Source: Effrenium voratum
Lineage: Eukaryota > Sar > Dinophyceae > Suessiales > Symbiodiniaceae
NCBI GenBank assembly: GCA_963377175.1
Contig: CAUJNA010001502.1
Span: forward strand, 159,001-223,000
Direction: 5' to 3'
DNA: 64,000 bases
The notes under the pieces are model-generated. The model did no database searches. It had not been told where the DNA came from and saw only the letters and a program-made list of their open reading frames with translations. A program made the translations under genes and the position numbers. Positions 50,301-62,300 of this stretch are shown here, piece after piece; positions within the stretch are counted from its first letter, which is position 1; each line of letters opens with the position of its first letter.

Positions 50301-53300
50301 GTTCTGCTAACCAATGGCCTTGTCTGTCCCATTCCGATAGTTGCGGAGAAAGCATCCAAGGTCAACTTACAGGACACGTGCACCGAAACATCACAAGCAG
50401 CACTCGAAACGTGCCTCGACCATGGAAACAAATATACTACTCCCAGTAGTGATAGGTTTCTATAAAACCAACAGGGAAAATAAGTGGAAAATAAGTCTAG
50501 TCCTAAGCGAATTGACAATAGTGATCGAGTTTATGCTGGCACTCAAACGCTCTAAGAAGGTGGGACTGCTAGTGGCACAGAGTATCACAGCCACTCGGGA
50601 AAGCAGAAATCTGTCCACCGTTAAATTGCCAATCTTGGCCCAACTGCATATTTTAAAGTAACATTCTCAGTTGCTGCTTCATATTTCAGCTTGCCACCAA
50701 TTTGTAGTTTGGTTGGACGTTCGTAGCTGCCTCCCTCATGGCTTCAAAAGGGACTGGGGTTCAAATCCCCCAACCACCAACCCAGACCACCAGTTAGGGG
50801 TCACTTGATAGTTTTAGACCCTGACATCTTATGCAACAGTTTATAGAGGACACCAGCAATTGTGATGTGACACATGCTCTCCTGTGTTCCTGGATGGTCA
50901 ATCCCTCGCTGCATTCCCTGAGCCAGTAAGGCTCATGCCCCCAACCTGCCCTGAGCGCCCAAAACGCAACCTTGGGGTTCTTCCCCTTCAAACGGTCTGG
51001 TTGTTCTCGGGCTAACTTCGGATCAATGTATATCATTCCCTTTTCCAAAACGGGAACCCCTCGTTAGCACAGTCCTCCTGGTTAACCCTGGTCAGCTTCC
51101 CGTCTAACAACGACCCCCCTAAAACCATCCATGTCCGGTTGAAGAGCGGCCGTAAGCAGCTTGAACCAGATGCTCTGCGCCCGCAGCGGCGCATCTCTGA
51201 ACTTCCCCCCGCCGCCTGACATTCATAAACGGATAAACGGACACTCATCCTCAAAGTGGATTGTCCCTACCACTTTGTCACTTTAAAGCGGCATCCTTCA
51301 CCATGTCACTTTGCCACTTTGTCACTTTGTCCAGAACCATGTGGCAGCATCCTTCACTTTTTAGGAACACAAACCATCAACGTGCCAGGTTTACGGCGGC
51401 CACTTGACTCACAAATCCTTGTACATGGCAATTCTCAGGCTGCAAGTTAGTCAAATGCGAAAAATGCACACGACGTCTAGACGGCAAAAGCGATCCGGGC
51501 TCTGGAAAAAGCAGCTCGCGCACACCACTCTCCGACATGCACTCTGCGACTTTAAAAAAACAACTTCTAATGAGCAGCAAAGTGGTTCCATTACCCGGCG
51601 GTTGCCATGGAACCTGACTGGAGCTTCCAGGCTGGGACAAGTTCTAAAAACACAAAACATCCGGTGGCAACGTGGGTGGTACCCGTTGGCATAGCTTCCA
51701 GGTTGGGACTGTCTCTTAAGACACAAAACGTCCATGGCAACGTGGGTGGCAGCTTTCCTGGGTGCCAAATACACCTAGAGCAAATATCCGCAATGTGGGC
51801 AATTTCTTACCCGCCTGGGGACACGAAGATGATGGTCTGCACCAGTGCGAGCACGGCTTCCAGCAGCGTCACCTCATGTTGTAAGAAGCCAGTTGGTTTG
51901 TCTTTTGTTTTGAGAGTACCCTTCTCTGATCTTCTCTGCGGGTTTAAAGGGAAACCGAAAGACAGGAGAGAAATCCCAAATGCCAACCTTTTAACTGTCA
52001 GCTCGGAACAAGCCCGTGGACATATGAAGGTTTGGAATTCCGGCAATACAAGTTAGCAAGTGGGTGACATGAGTTGTAAGCCACCCGCAATTCACCCAGG
52101 ACTTGCCATGGCACTAACCACTTTCCTGGAACATCCAAAAGGCAAGCGAAGTCCCAAGACACTTTGACCTCTTTGACCGCGAAAAACACGTCAGCTCAGT
52201 GCCCTACAAGGTCCAGGATGTAGCGCCAGTAGATCGGGGTCGCGAAAGCCCTGACCCGAAGTCCAAACGAAAAACAACGGCTGTCGGCTCCTTAGAGGGT
52301 TGAGAGGGGCAGCCCCAAAGAAAGGCATCCGCAAAGAACCATTTTAGCCAGGCCTCGTCACTCGCTATTAGCCCCTTTCGGCTGGCCCTGAAAAAAAGGA
52401 TCATCAGAGCTGAACACGGATTGTCCTCAAGTGGAAGAAAAGGACGTCGGTTCTCAGCTGGTTTGTTGGTTTGCTTTACCAACCCCCAGAAATGAATTGT
52501 GTATTTATTTTTGCCCCAAGCTCTAACAAGATACAACCGCGCCTATGGGCATGGTGAAGGAAAAACAAACCGCAGTGTCGCGATATTCGCCGATTCATCG
52601 ACCATACCCAAACACCACAAGCGCATTCCCTCAACATTCTGCGATTTTCGGATAAGAGAGAGACTTTTGATTTGGCAGAAAAGAACAATTTGCCTTTTGG
52701 GGTTGGCCATCTTTGGTGGGAACCCCACAAATTAAACAAGAGAAACAGGGTGCCACTGAAGAACAGGGATACATTCAGAAGACTTCGGGGAGACAGGCAA
52801 CAACTCCTTGTTAACCATGTCCCATTTAGCAGGGAACCCTTCACATGAGGGGCACACCTCCCGATCCACCGTTCGATCAGTCCGGGTCTGCACTCCGTGT
52901 AAGGGGAGCAAGGACATTGCCCACTCTCCCGAACCACGCCACGAAACTTGAACAGCGCCAACGACTTGAGCAGGCGCTTGGCCCTAAAATCTTGGGCTGC
53001 TCACTGAGTCAAACAGAACAAGTTCCGACCGTATCAACAGCAACTTGGCCCGCAAATGCGATACACAGAAAATCGTCATCTCAAATGTTCCATATTCGGC
53101 CTACCCTAAAATCTAAAGCCGTCGAGGAGACCCACCCCCCTCCCTGCCCCCCCCCCCCACGTGCCCACGCCATGCCGTGTTACCCCGCCTCACCCGCACC
53201 CCGTGGATGAAGAAGTGCAGGACATGAGAGCCCAACCCAGACCGCGCCAGAGAGGGCACCGGGCGCATGGGGATGTAGACGGACTCGTTGGACAGCGCCT

Positions 53301-56300
53301 GCCAGGCAGAGGCGCTTATTTGGGCCAAAACTTATCCACCAGAATGGGAACTCCTAAGTGCCCTAAGAAGGTTCTAATCACCTGCCATCCAATTGGTGGT
53401 TTGGAGCTTAAGGGTGGTTGCTGCCCTTCAGAATCAGGGTGGGGTTCAGTTTCCCTTGGAGCCCCAAAAAGGTAACCCTCAACAAAAGGCACACCGATTT
53501 GAGGCCGATGAACTTGCTTGGGCCTGGACTAGAGCGAGGATGCTGTGCCGCTTTGGGATTGGCTCAGGCTTGGTCAGGCGTTGGTATCCGGCGAAATGAT
53601 GGCATAGGGTTGAGGTTGAATTCGGGTTGGCTTGGGGGTGACTGAGTGGCTGTCGTACCACTAGTAGTTCCCCTAGTTAGCTGCAATACTGGCAACCGGA
53701 CCGTGCCTCGACCACGAGGCAGAATTCACCCCGCTCGATGAAGCCATTGCCGTCCTTGCTGACTGGCGGTCAAACTGAGGCTTTCAAAGCATCAAGCACC
53801 CATCCTGCACGGCCAAACAGGTATAAGCAACGTTCGTAGCACTACATGGCTGTGGGTCAAAACCAATGGGATCCCATTTTGGGGGATTGGTGCACCACCC
53901 ATTTTAGATTTTTTTCATGGGGATTGGGATGTTCACTGGGGGTACGGCCTTTGACCCATGGCCACATGGCCTTCAAAAAGTGCACAGGTCGGGAACTCAG
54001 GGAGTGAGAACGCGGGTCATTCAACAACCGCCCGAAGGCTGAGATTCCCTCCGGCACTGGTCCGTGCGCCGAACACTCTCATCAGCTTTCACCCGTAAAA
54101 TCTTTGGATTTCTCGCTTCCTGAGTGGACAGGCCAAGTCTATTTGTTTTTATTATTTTTTTATTTTTTTTACCAGGTCTTCCCAAAGCGTACAGAAACAA
54201 AAGTCTAGAAACTCAGGGGTTGAGCTTTGAACCAGTCAGCATCTGTGGGCAGCCGTTTTGTTGTGGCGGGGGCTCCCCAAAATTCCTGCCATACCCGGCT
54301 GCAAACGAGCACAATTGCATAATTGGAGGTGATACGCTGGATTGAGTGTTTCAGCTTAATGGGACGCCCTATGAATTCACCGGGGGTGTTAATTCGAAAT
54401 TCCTTTGAGCCGCGAGCCTGTGCGCTTCCCTGTAAGGGAAAGCGAGGAAAAGCCAAACCTGGACCTCAGGGCGGCCAGGACGGCAACAACTTGCCAGCTA
54501 GAAGCAGAATTAAAACTGAAAGACACAAACTAAGTCCACTAACGTCGTGCATACGAGAAAGGAGCGCATTCCGAGCGGATAAGTAGGATCTCCACCTCTG
54601 GATTCTAGATTCTACATGATGTTTTGTCTTAGAGCAGGAGCTACATCCATCGGATTAACCGTCTCTCACTGTGTTGTCGGGATCTCGTGTTCTCCACAAC
54701 TCGTGGCCAAGTGAGAAAACGTCACAAGACCACACAGGGTGCCTACTTGGGGAATCCTGAAGATAGGTGCTTTCGTTTGGGCTTGACTTGAAAACCTCCT
54801 CAAAAAGGCCAAGGAGGGTCGAGGGCTCCGAATTTGTGCCGACGCAGCTGAGCGTCTGCATCCAGCGCCGTGAAGGTGCGCCGTGCTTGGCGGCGATTAA
54901 AGGCCTCGGTACGCAAGCGGACCGAGAAGCTGCAAAAGAAAAACACCTGCAACACGCGTACTTTGTGGGCTGGGTGGGCTGGTGTTCATCCCGGCGGAAG
55001 CAACCCCTGGTGAAATACCTCCCTGCAATGCACCTGAATAATCGAGGCCAAACAAGCTCAGGGGTCTGGAAACAGAAAATACCATCCCCCCAGCACATGC
55101 TCCATGAATGCATCAGAATTGGAACGATGCGATTCTGAGCCAGGGGTGAAAGAACAAACTCAATTCCCTCGAAGGGTTGTGCGCCACACAGAATCCGTTG
55201 CACGAGGGGGGGATCCTATGAAACAGCCGGAGCCGGGCAAGTTCTAAAGGTATCACGTACATGAGAAAGCTTGGCTGATTCAAACGGCTGCAACCTGCCA
55301 GGTGTAAAATGCCCACTAGAAAGGCATCGCCCTTGCGTCCAAACATCCAACCCAAGCCGTCAACTGGGGCTAGGGGAGAGGTGATCTAGTGTCTCCATGG
55401 CAAAACTTACATGAACGAGGCAGACCGCCCGGATCAGAAAGGAGAGATCCTTTCAGTGTAGGTTGGGCCAATCCTTCCAATCCTTTCTTGGTTGAGCTTG
55501 GGGAACCCTTCCCAGGGTAATTAAAAAAAATGAAAAAAGGGCCGGAATCCACGGGCAACTGGGCAACGTGTTTCAGCATTTCTTGTACCAGAAGCCTTCC
55601 GGTTCACTTTCACTGAGTCCGGTCAAGTGCACTCCTCAAATTTACCGCTGGAAGTGCTGGGGGAAGTGACACCAAAACCCAACGACTCTTTAACCCCAAA
55701 CATGTATCCACTCTAAGAGTGGATACAGATTTCAATGCCAGGGCTTCGTGATTTTTTTTGGGTCAGAAATCGCTGAGAGGCGTAGTCCTTCTTGAAGACG
55801 AAGTGCAGGTAAGTCCTCGGGCAAACATCAACTTCATAACCCAAGTTCTACGCGCTGTTGTTTTCCTGGGGCGGAGAAGGGGGGGAAGGGGGGGGCCGGG
55901 TGGGTGAATTGGTGCTCTGAAAATGTCGACCCTTGGCTACTGATGGCAATGGAGCGAAACCAGCAATCCAAACTACAAAATAAGATGAGCCCGATCAGTG
56001 TAGAAATCGCATCCAAACCTTTTGGGCTATGACTAGACTGGGTCCGACAAGCTTAAGACAAGTTTGCAACCTGTGAAAACCTTTTTGCTGGTTGGTGAAA
56101 AGCAGACATGTCCAACCAACAAGGCCAAAAGGTCAGCTAACAGTGAATATTTCGATTTTTTGGCTGGTCGACAAAACACATGCCGCAAGCTTGAAGATCT
56201 ACGACAAAACAAGGATGTCCTGAACACTTTCCGATTGCTGCTAGATAACCGAGAGCCAGCGAGGCAATTGCGAACAGGGCAGGGGAACATGGGGGAGTGC

Positions 56301-59300
56301 TGCTGGCAAGGGGCCCTGGACAGCAGGCCTGAAATTAGGCGAACATTTGTCATGTGTTTGGCAGATGCAATTGTCTGACCCGAGCAAAATGGGTTGCAAG
56401 AGGGATTCATGCAGTCAAGCCAAAACCTGGTTCCCGGACTTAGCGTTATTCGGCTGTGTCCAAGATTTGCTTGAGGTTTTGCTCTGTAGGGTTCTGGGCG
56501 GTGTGCAGTTTTGCCCTTAGACAATTCGGTGTTAGCTCTAACTAGGGACCCTTCAATGGACATTATGTACAAAAAAAAAAACGAAACGCCCTGTGTTGAA
56601 GGGAGCCCTATTGACATTCAAAGCCCGAACTAGCTCAGCTCTTGCCCCCAGCACAAAAACATCTGTTTGATTCTTGCTGAGCCTTACACTGCAAAATGGG
56701 CATGTATCTGCGTGTTTGTGTGTGTGTGGGGGGTGGTGTATGTCAAATTCAAAGCCCAAACTGGCTCAACTGTTGCCTCTAGCCAAAATCATGCGTTTGA
56801 TTCTGGCCCATATTTAGTGAACGCCAAAATGCAAAGCATCAAATGTGTGCGTGTGTGGGGTGGTGCATGTGCTTCTGTGCTTGTGGGTGGGTATTTTGCG
56901 GTTACCCCATTTCAGGTCGGTCTTATCACTGAAACGGGCCACAGCCAAGGAGCTGGCAGTAGGCTGTAAAGAAGTCCACCCACCTGCAATGTGCCAGCGG
57001 GCCATGCTCCAATTACTCGCCTCCTCAGGGGGGATTGCCCCCCCCAAGTGTGACCCAAACGATAGTTTTTGTGTTGTATTTATTTACCACAGACATGCAA
57101 CTGCAAAGTGAGAAGCCAAAAGTTGGGTCATAGCACGTGAGTCTGGAAGTCCGGAAAACATGTTTGAAGTTCACAAGCTGTGGGCAAGAGTCAAAAGTCG
57201 TGGTCATGGTCTATTAGGAAAGCAACGTAAGAAGCCATGGCGAGCCTGAGTAAGCTCCAAGCAAAATAATGTGTTGACCGTTGAATATCTTTTTAAGCTC
57301 CTAACACACAGGTGATACCCAAAACACAAAGTTAAAGGCCGCAAAGACTTAACGAACGAAGGACACTTAGCCAATGTGTCCAAACAGAAAGTTGGGGACT
57401 GTCCCCAAAGGAGGTTCCTCTACAAATAGTGTTTTCTTTTGGGCTCCATGTCAATCTGCAAAGGGTATATAGGCAACGAATCACCTGGACGGGGTCGCTC
57501 ATGGCCAACTTGCTTCCTGAGTGGAATTGCTTTCCAAAGTCCCAACCGTTTCGTTTAACACCCAAATTCAGCGTTCCAAGCGTTTCGCAACCGTTGGACA
57601 TCTGCGCCCAACCCTGGGGTTGGTTCATATTTAGCCAACCTTACGCAGTAAAACCAAAAAATAGAAGGAGACATTGCTCCTTTCAGCTGTGGCTTCGTCA
57701 ATCGTGCAAAGCTGCAAAGCAAGCTGACCACCCAGCTTCCAACAAGCCCCCAAAAGCCAGTAACAAATCAAATTCAGCTTCCACTAATTGGCGGTTTGGC
57801 TTGGTGGTTTAGAGGTTAGGGGGAGGTTTGCTCTACCATCCAGAGGTTCAAATCCCCAAACCACCAAGCTGACAAACTCTTCGCCCAAGTGAAGCAAAAC
57901 TGTTGGGCGAAAGTAGATGGGTCGTTCCCCCGTTTTGGTTTGGGAATGCCGTTTACGGTACGCACATGCAGGGAATGGTTCTATATTCTCTCTCTCTCTC
58001 TCTCTCTTTCTTTTTCTCTCTCTATTTCTCTCTCTCTGCCTTCTAGTTGAACCTGCAATTGACTGTGTAGTCTCTGTTGCTTGAATTTCCGTAGCCAGTG
58101 AAATGGAACATGTCTACTGTGGGATACCCTGTGTTTCCCCTTCAATCAATCATCTCTTGACATTTGGCCCACAAAACGTTGCTTGACACTTAACAAAAAG
58201 GGACACATCGAGTTGCTTTGAGTTGAACGCTACATTCTGATCATTAAGGGCACAGTCCAAGCTTCTAGCGCTTGTCTTGCGCGACCGAGTCGGAGACTCG
58301 CGCCTCTCCTCCGTGACCACGTTGGCGGCGCTCAAGAGCTCGAAGGCTTGCTGGATGGACTCCGCTTTCCTCCGCCAGAGGGGTTAGCGGTTTGCAGCAA
58401 TTCAGATTAAGGTTGATATTTCGTGTACCCCAAAATGCAAATCGTTTTAGGAGGAGACCCCAGTTTCGTTGGGTGCAGGTCTCCGCGGGCCGGAGGGAGA
58501 AGCGGGCTTGAGCCGAGCTTTCCTCGCCGCAACTAGGTTGTAGTAACTTGATCCACTGAACCTGGCACCAACCAACCAGAAAGGGTCAGGTTGCAAGAAA
58601 ATGGGGGGGGGCCAGGGGGCGTAACTACCCTGCCGGAAAGGGCACATGTTGAATTCTACCCAATAGTGTCACTGGCGTCGAATGGGAGCAACCTTGAACA
58701 GGGAGGCTTCGAGAAGATGCAAACAGTTTGTTCTAGGAATGCTGAAAATCGGTTGGGCTTACTCATGTGAAGGGGCCAGGGTCGATCTTGACTCCTACAT
58801 ATATATATATATATATACATGGGTGTGGCTCAAAATTAAACAGGAGGGGTTACGCAGGTGTTGGTCCATGTTTCCACTTACCAGGGTTCCATTTTGGTAC
58901 CGGTTTTTTTAGCCACAGCCATTTCTACACGCAGTCTCCCAAAGAGATAAAAGGTTAAAGATCCAACCCTATAGGGGATGGGAGGAAACGCCGAAGGTGA
59001 AGCAACGGTCATCTTGCCACCAAATGCCCTCCCCAGCAATCATATTTGGGGTTGTCCTGAAACGGGGGAGCCACCCAAAATGCCAAGGGGTTTTCCTTTT
59101 AAAGCCGAGGCCGGGTCCCCCCGTTAAAACAAATAAATAAAAAATAAATGTGGCGAACCTTGAAATGCAAAACATACGTCAGGCGCCAGGTGAATGAGTG
59201 CTTGGCATTCTGGTTCTGCTTCTTCAGTCAACCTGAGTATAGAAAACGATATCAACGGAGAGCTGAGTTCCATAACCCTTTAGGGGTAATCTAGCAATTC

Positions 59301-62300
59301 AGGGTGATCCTTTTGAAGGTAAACTGATGTATCCATGAACGAGGCGTCAGTGGATGGTTCGGGTAACAAACAATTGATGCAAACCTTGCTAGTCAAAGGA
59401 ACCCCGGAAAAAAAAAAAAAAAAAACAAAAAAAAAAAAAAAAAAAAAAACTTACCAAAAGGGAGCCACCCGGTCCTTCGGAGTAATCCGAAGTCAACATG
59501 TCTTTTCGCCCGAGGCACTGCTCGAAGTACTTCTTGAGCTGTGCCTTCAGCTGCTCCTACGGGCAGCTTCATGTTGACCCCATATTTATAACCCCCATAT
59601 ATGGAGATGTCCCTGGGTTTAGTGGGGAATCATCACTTTTGAAGGGGCCCCATATTGATAATCCGGGTTGATTCAATTTGGGGTCAACGGTAAGGGACAC
59701 CGCTGGGATTTTCCTTTGGCTGAAGGTTTTCTGCAAAGTGGCATTCACGAAACCACAAACTCGACTTTTCAAGGATTGAAGAGACCGTTGAAGTTGGTTT
59801 TTCACAAAAAACATAACTCAGGTGGTTGAAACCCTATCACAAACATGGAGGTGCACAGTTGCCCCCGCTTTCAGAGGTGCTGCAGTCTTTTGATTGGCGA
59901 CCTATTTGCGAGCTTGTGAAAGGATCCCCGGAGGGAGGCTACCTTTGCCTCTGCAAGCCATCGGAACCCGCTTCGCCAACTGGGCCGAAGAACTGGTGAA
60001 GGCTGCCTGTAAGGATGGGTCCAGCTCAAAGGGGTGGCTGGATCTCTCCCACGCAGTGGACTTATCATGAAGTAACAATTGACAAGTCCTTCTGTGCCCC
60101 CTGATATCACCTGAAGGGGAACTCACCACAAGAAGCTGTTTCAGCTACACCTCAAAAAAGCATCCGCTCAACACGTCGATCGCCTGAGCTGACAGCTAGC
60201 AACCTTGTCGAACCCATTGATGAGCGCCCTCGACTTACACCCGAGGCTGAAGGGACATAGTACTCTTAAAGCGGGCCGAGCCTATGGGTGCTATGGCAAC
60301 ATGGGTCAGGGCCTACATGGGTCAGCTCCAAGTGAGATATACATTGAAGATGCCCATGCTACAAAATGTCGACTAGAAAAAACTAGTCCGCACCAAACTG
60401 CAATTATGCCTCCCAACCCTGCCACAGGACCATGCATGCCTAAGGTCAAGGGAAGCTAGGGCACTTGCACCACACAGGCGTACCCCAGTATAGTATAAAA
60501 GGAGTATGTGGCTGGGGCACAGCAACCTTCGGGGAAAGGCAAGTGCCAGCTTCCGTTGAAATTTGGAATCTGGTCCTTGTAAGCGTTGTACACTGACGCA
60601 AGCAAGATGTTGTTCAGCAGGTAGAGGCATACCACCAAATACCTCGTGGGATGGGAATGATGGTGGAACAACCTTTTCCGCGATAGGAATAGTAGGATTC
60701 CCATCCCAAAGGCTACTCTATCATTTCGAAAGGGCTTTGCTTGGTATCACAAAAACGTGGCAACCCAAAGCCAACAGTTTTCTGGCCGTGCGCGGCCAGA
60801 CTTTGGAGCAGAAAGTCGATTCCACCTACCAACCGAAGAGCTAAATATCTGCAGCCAAACCGAGGAATGTGGGTATCAAATCAGTCTCAATCAGAAACCT
60901 GGTGTTAAAGATCGTGCCCAAACAAACGAGACAATACAACAACAAAACTACAAAGGTCGCCGCTCCCAACTCTGGTTGTGACTGTACGTTTAGTCCCTTA
61001 GAATGTCCATGCGGAAGCAGAAATAGGATCCCCGCATAAACATGGGGTTTTCCTAGGACAATCAAAAACGATGCGCAAGCAGGAAGTGGTATTCATGAGA
61101 GCGATCCTGATGTTCCAGGCTTGACTTGGTGAAAGGAACTGATCATAAATCGAAAACCTGTTGGCAGCCTTGACTCAACTTGGATGTTCAACCAACTTGG
61201 CAAGTAGGTTACACCTTATCATGATTCTGACTTGGGTGGCTGGGGTTGGTCCCCTTGTAACCATGGTTGGAACCTACTTACTAAGTATATGAGGATTGTC
61301 CAAATTTGCCCGTTTTGGACCTTTTCTGACTCCTCCTTTACTCAATCTCTCCCGCAGGAGCCTGCCTACCGGTGAGCATGTCAACCTGAACGGATCTCTC
61401 CCACTTCTCGGCGAAACCCCGGTTGGCAGTGGGCAACTCCTGCGAGGACAATAGGACGCTAGAGTCAGATTGTGAGCTGCAAGTACACCCCTTTCGTCAA
61501 TACCAAGATGCAAAAAGAAGAAGAAAAAGGACTCGCGCTCATCGCTGTAGGACGGCATCATCACATCCGGGAAGTTTGCCGTGGTGAAAAGTATCCACCT
61601 GAGCTGAAGATGCACACAAGCTCGCACCAAAAACAACCCTTAGCGCGGATACAACCACACGCCGTGCCACTTAAAGAACCATCCTTGTACCATCATGGAA
61701 AACACCACTACGCCAAAAACAAGTTCAAATTATGGTCTATGTCTAGTCTACCCCAACATACTAAGCAAAAAAGAAGGCCTCAGTTTTGCCCAACCAACTG
61801 AGCAACCGATTCCGCCGGCACAAGATCTCCCGGGAATAGCCCGCATTGTGTTTGCAACCGGTGGCCTTGGTACATTGTTTGCGCTTAACCATTTTCTATC
61901 TTGAGTGCATTGGTGCGGAAAAGTCTGACACAATAAGTTGGCTGCTATTCACCCCTCTGCAACAAGTGTTTAAATGTTTGTGGGTTCAGAGGCAAACCCC
62001 CCGCTGCTTCCAAAAAGACTAAAGTCCAAAGATCCGCCCTCTGAGGCGACTGGAAGCACCAACCTGTGAGATTGGGAGGTGCAACCGTGTCAGCTTCAGC
62101 CTGAGTACTTTTTTAACCCTTGGCATGTTAGTAAGCAGTTTCGCAGCCTCACACGGGCAGAAAAAGAATCTACCAAAAAATGCGTGCGCGGCAATGATCA
62201 TAGGAGCCGAGCCCTCGCCTGACCCTGACCTCGCCCTGCTGCCCCAAAACAAGACCCTTGTTTGGATGAAATTGGGGCCAGGGGTTTTGCCAGGGCTTTG

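Noticed and set aside
55755..55808. Plus-strand exon ending in a GTAAGT donor
   Set aside because: No other plus-strand exon lies nearby, and the minus reading fits phase and position in the TPC linker. Kept as a doubt for exon G.
57803..57865. tRNA gene
   Set aside because: Too short, T stem broken, no clear anticodon arm; kept only as a tRNA-like relic.
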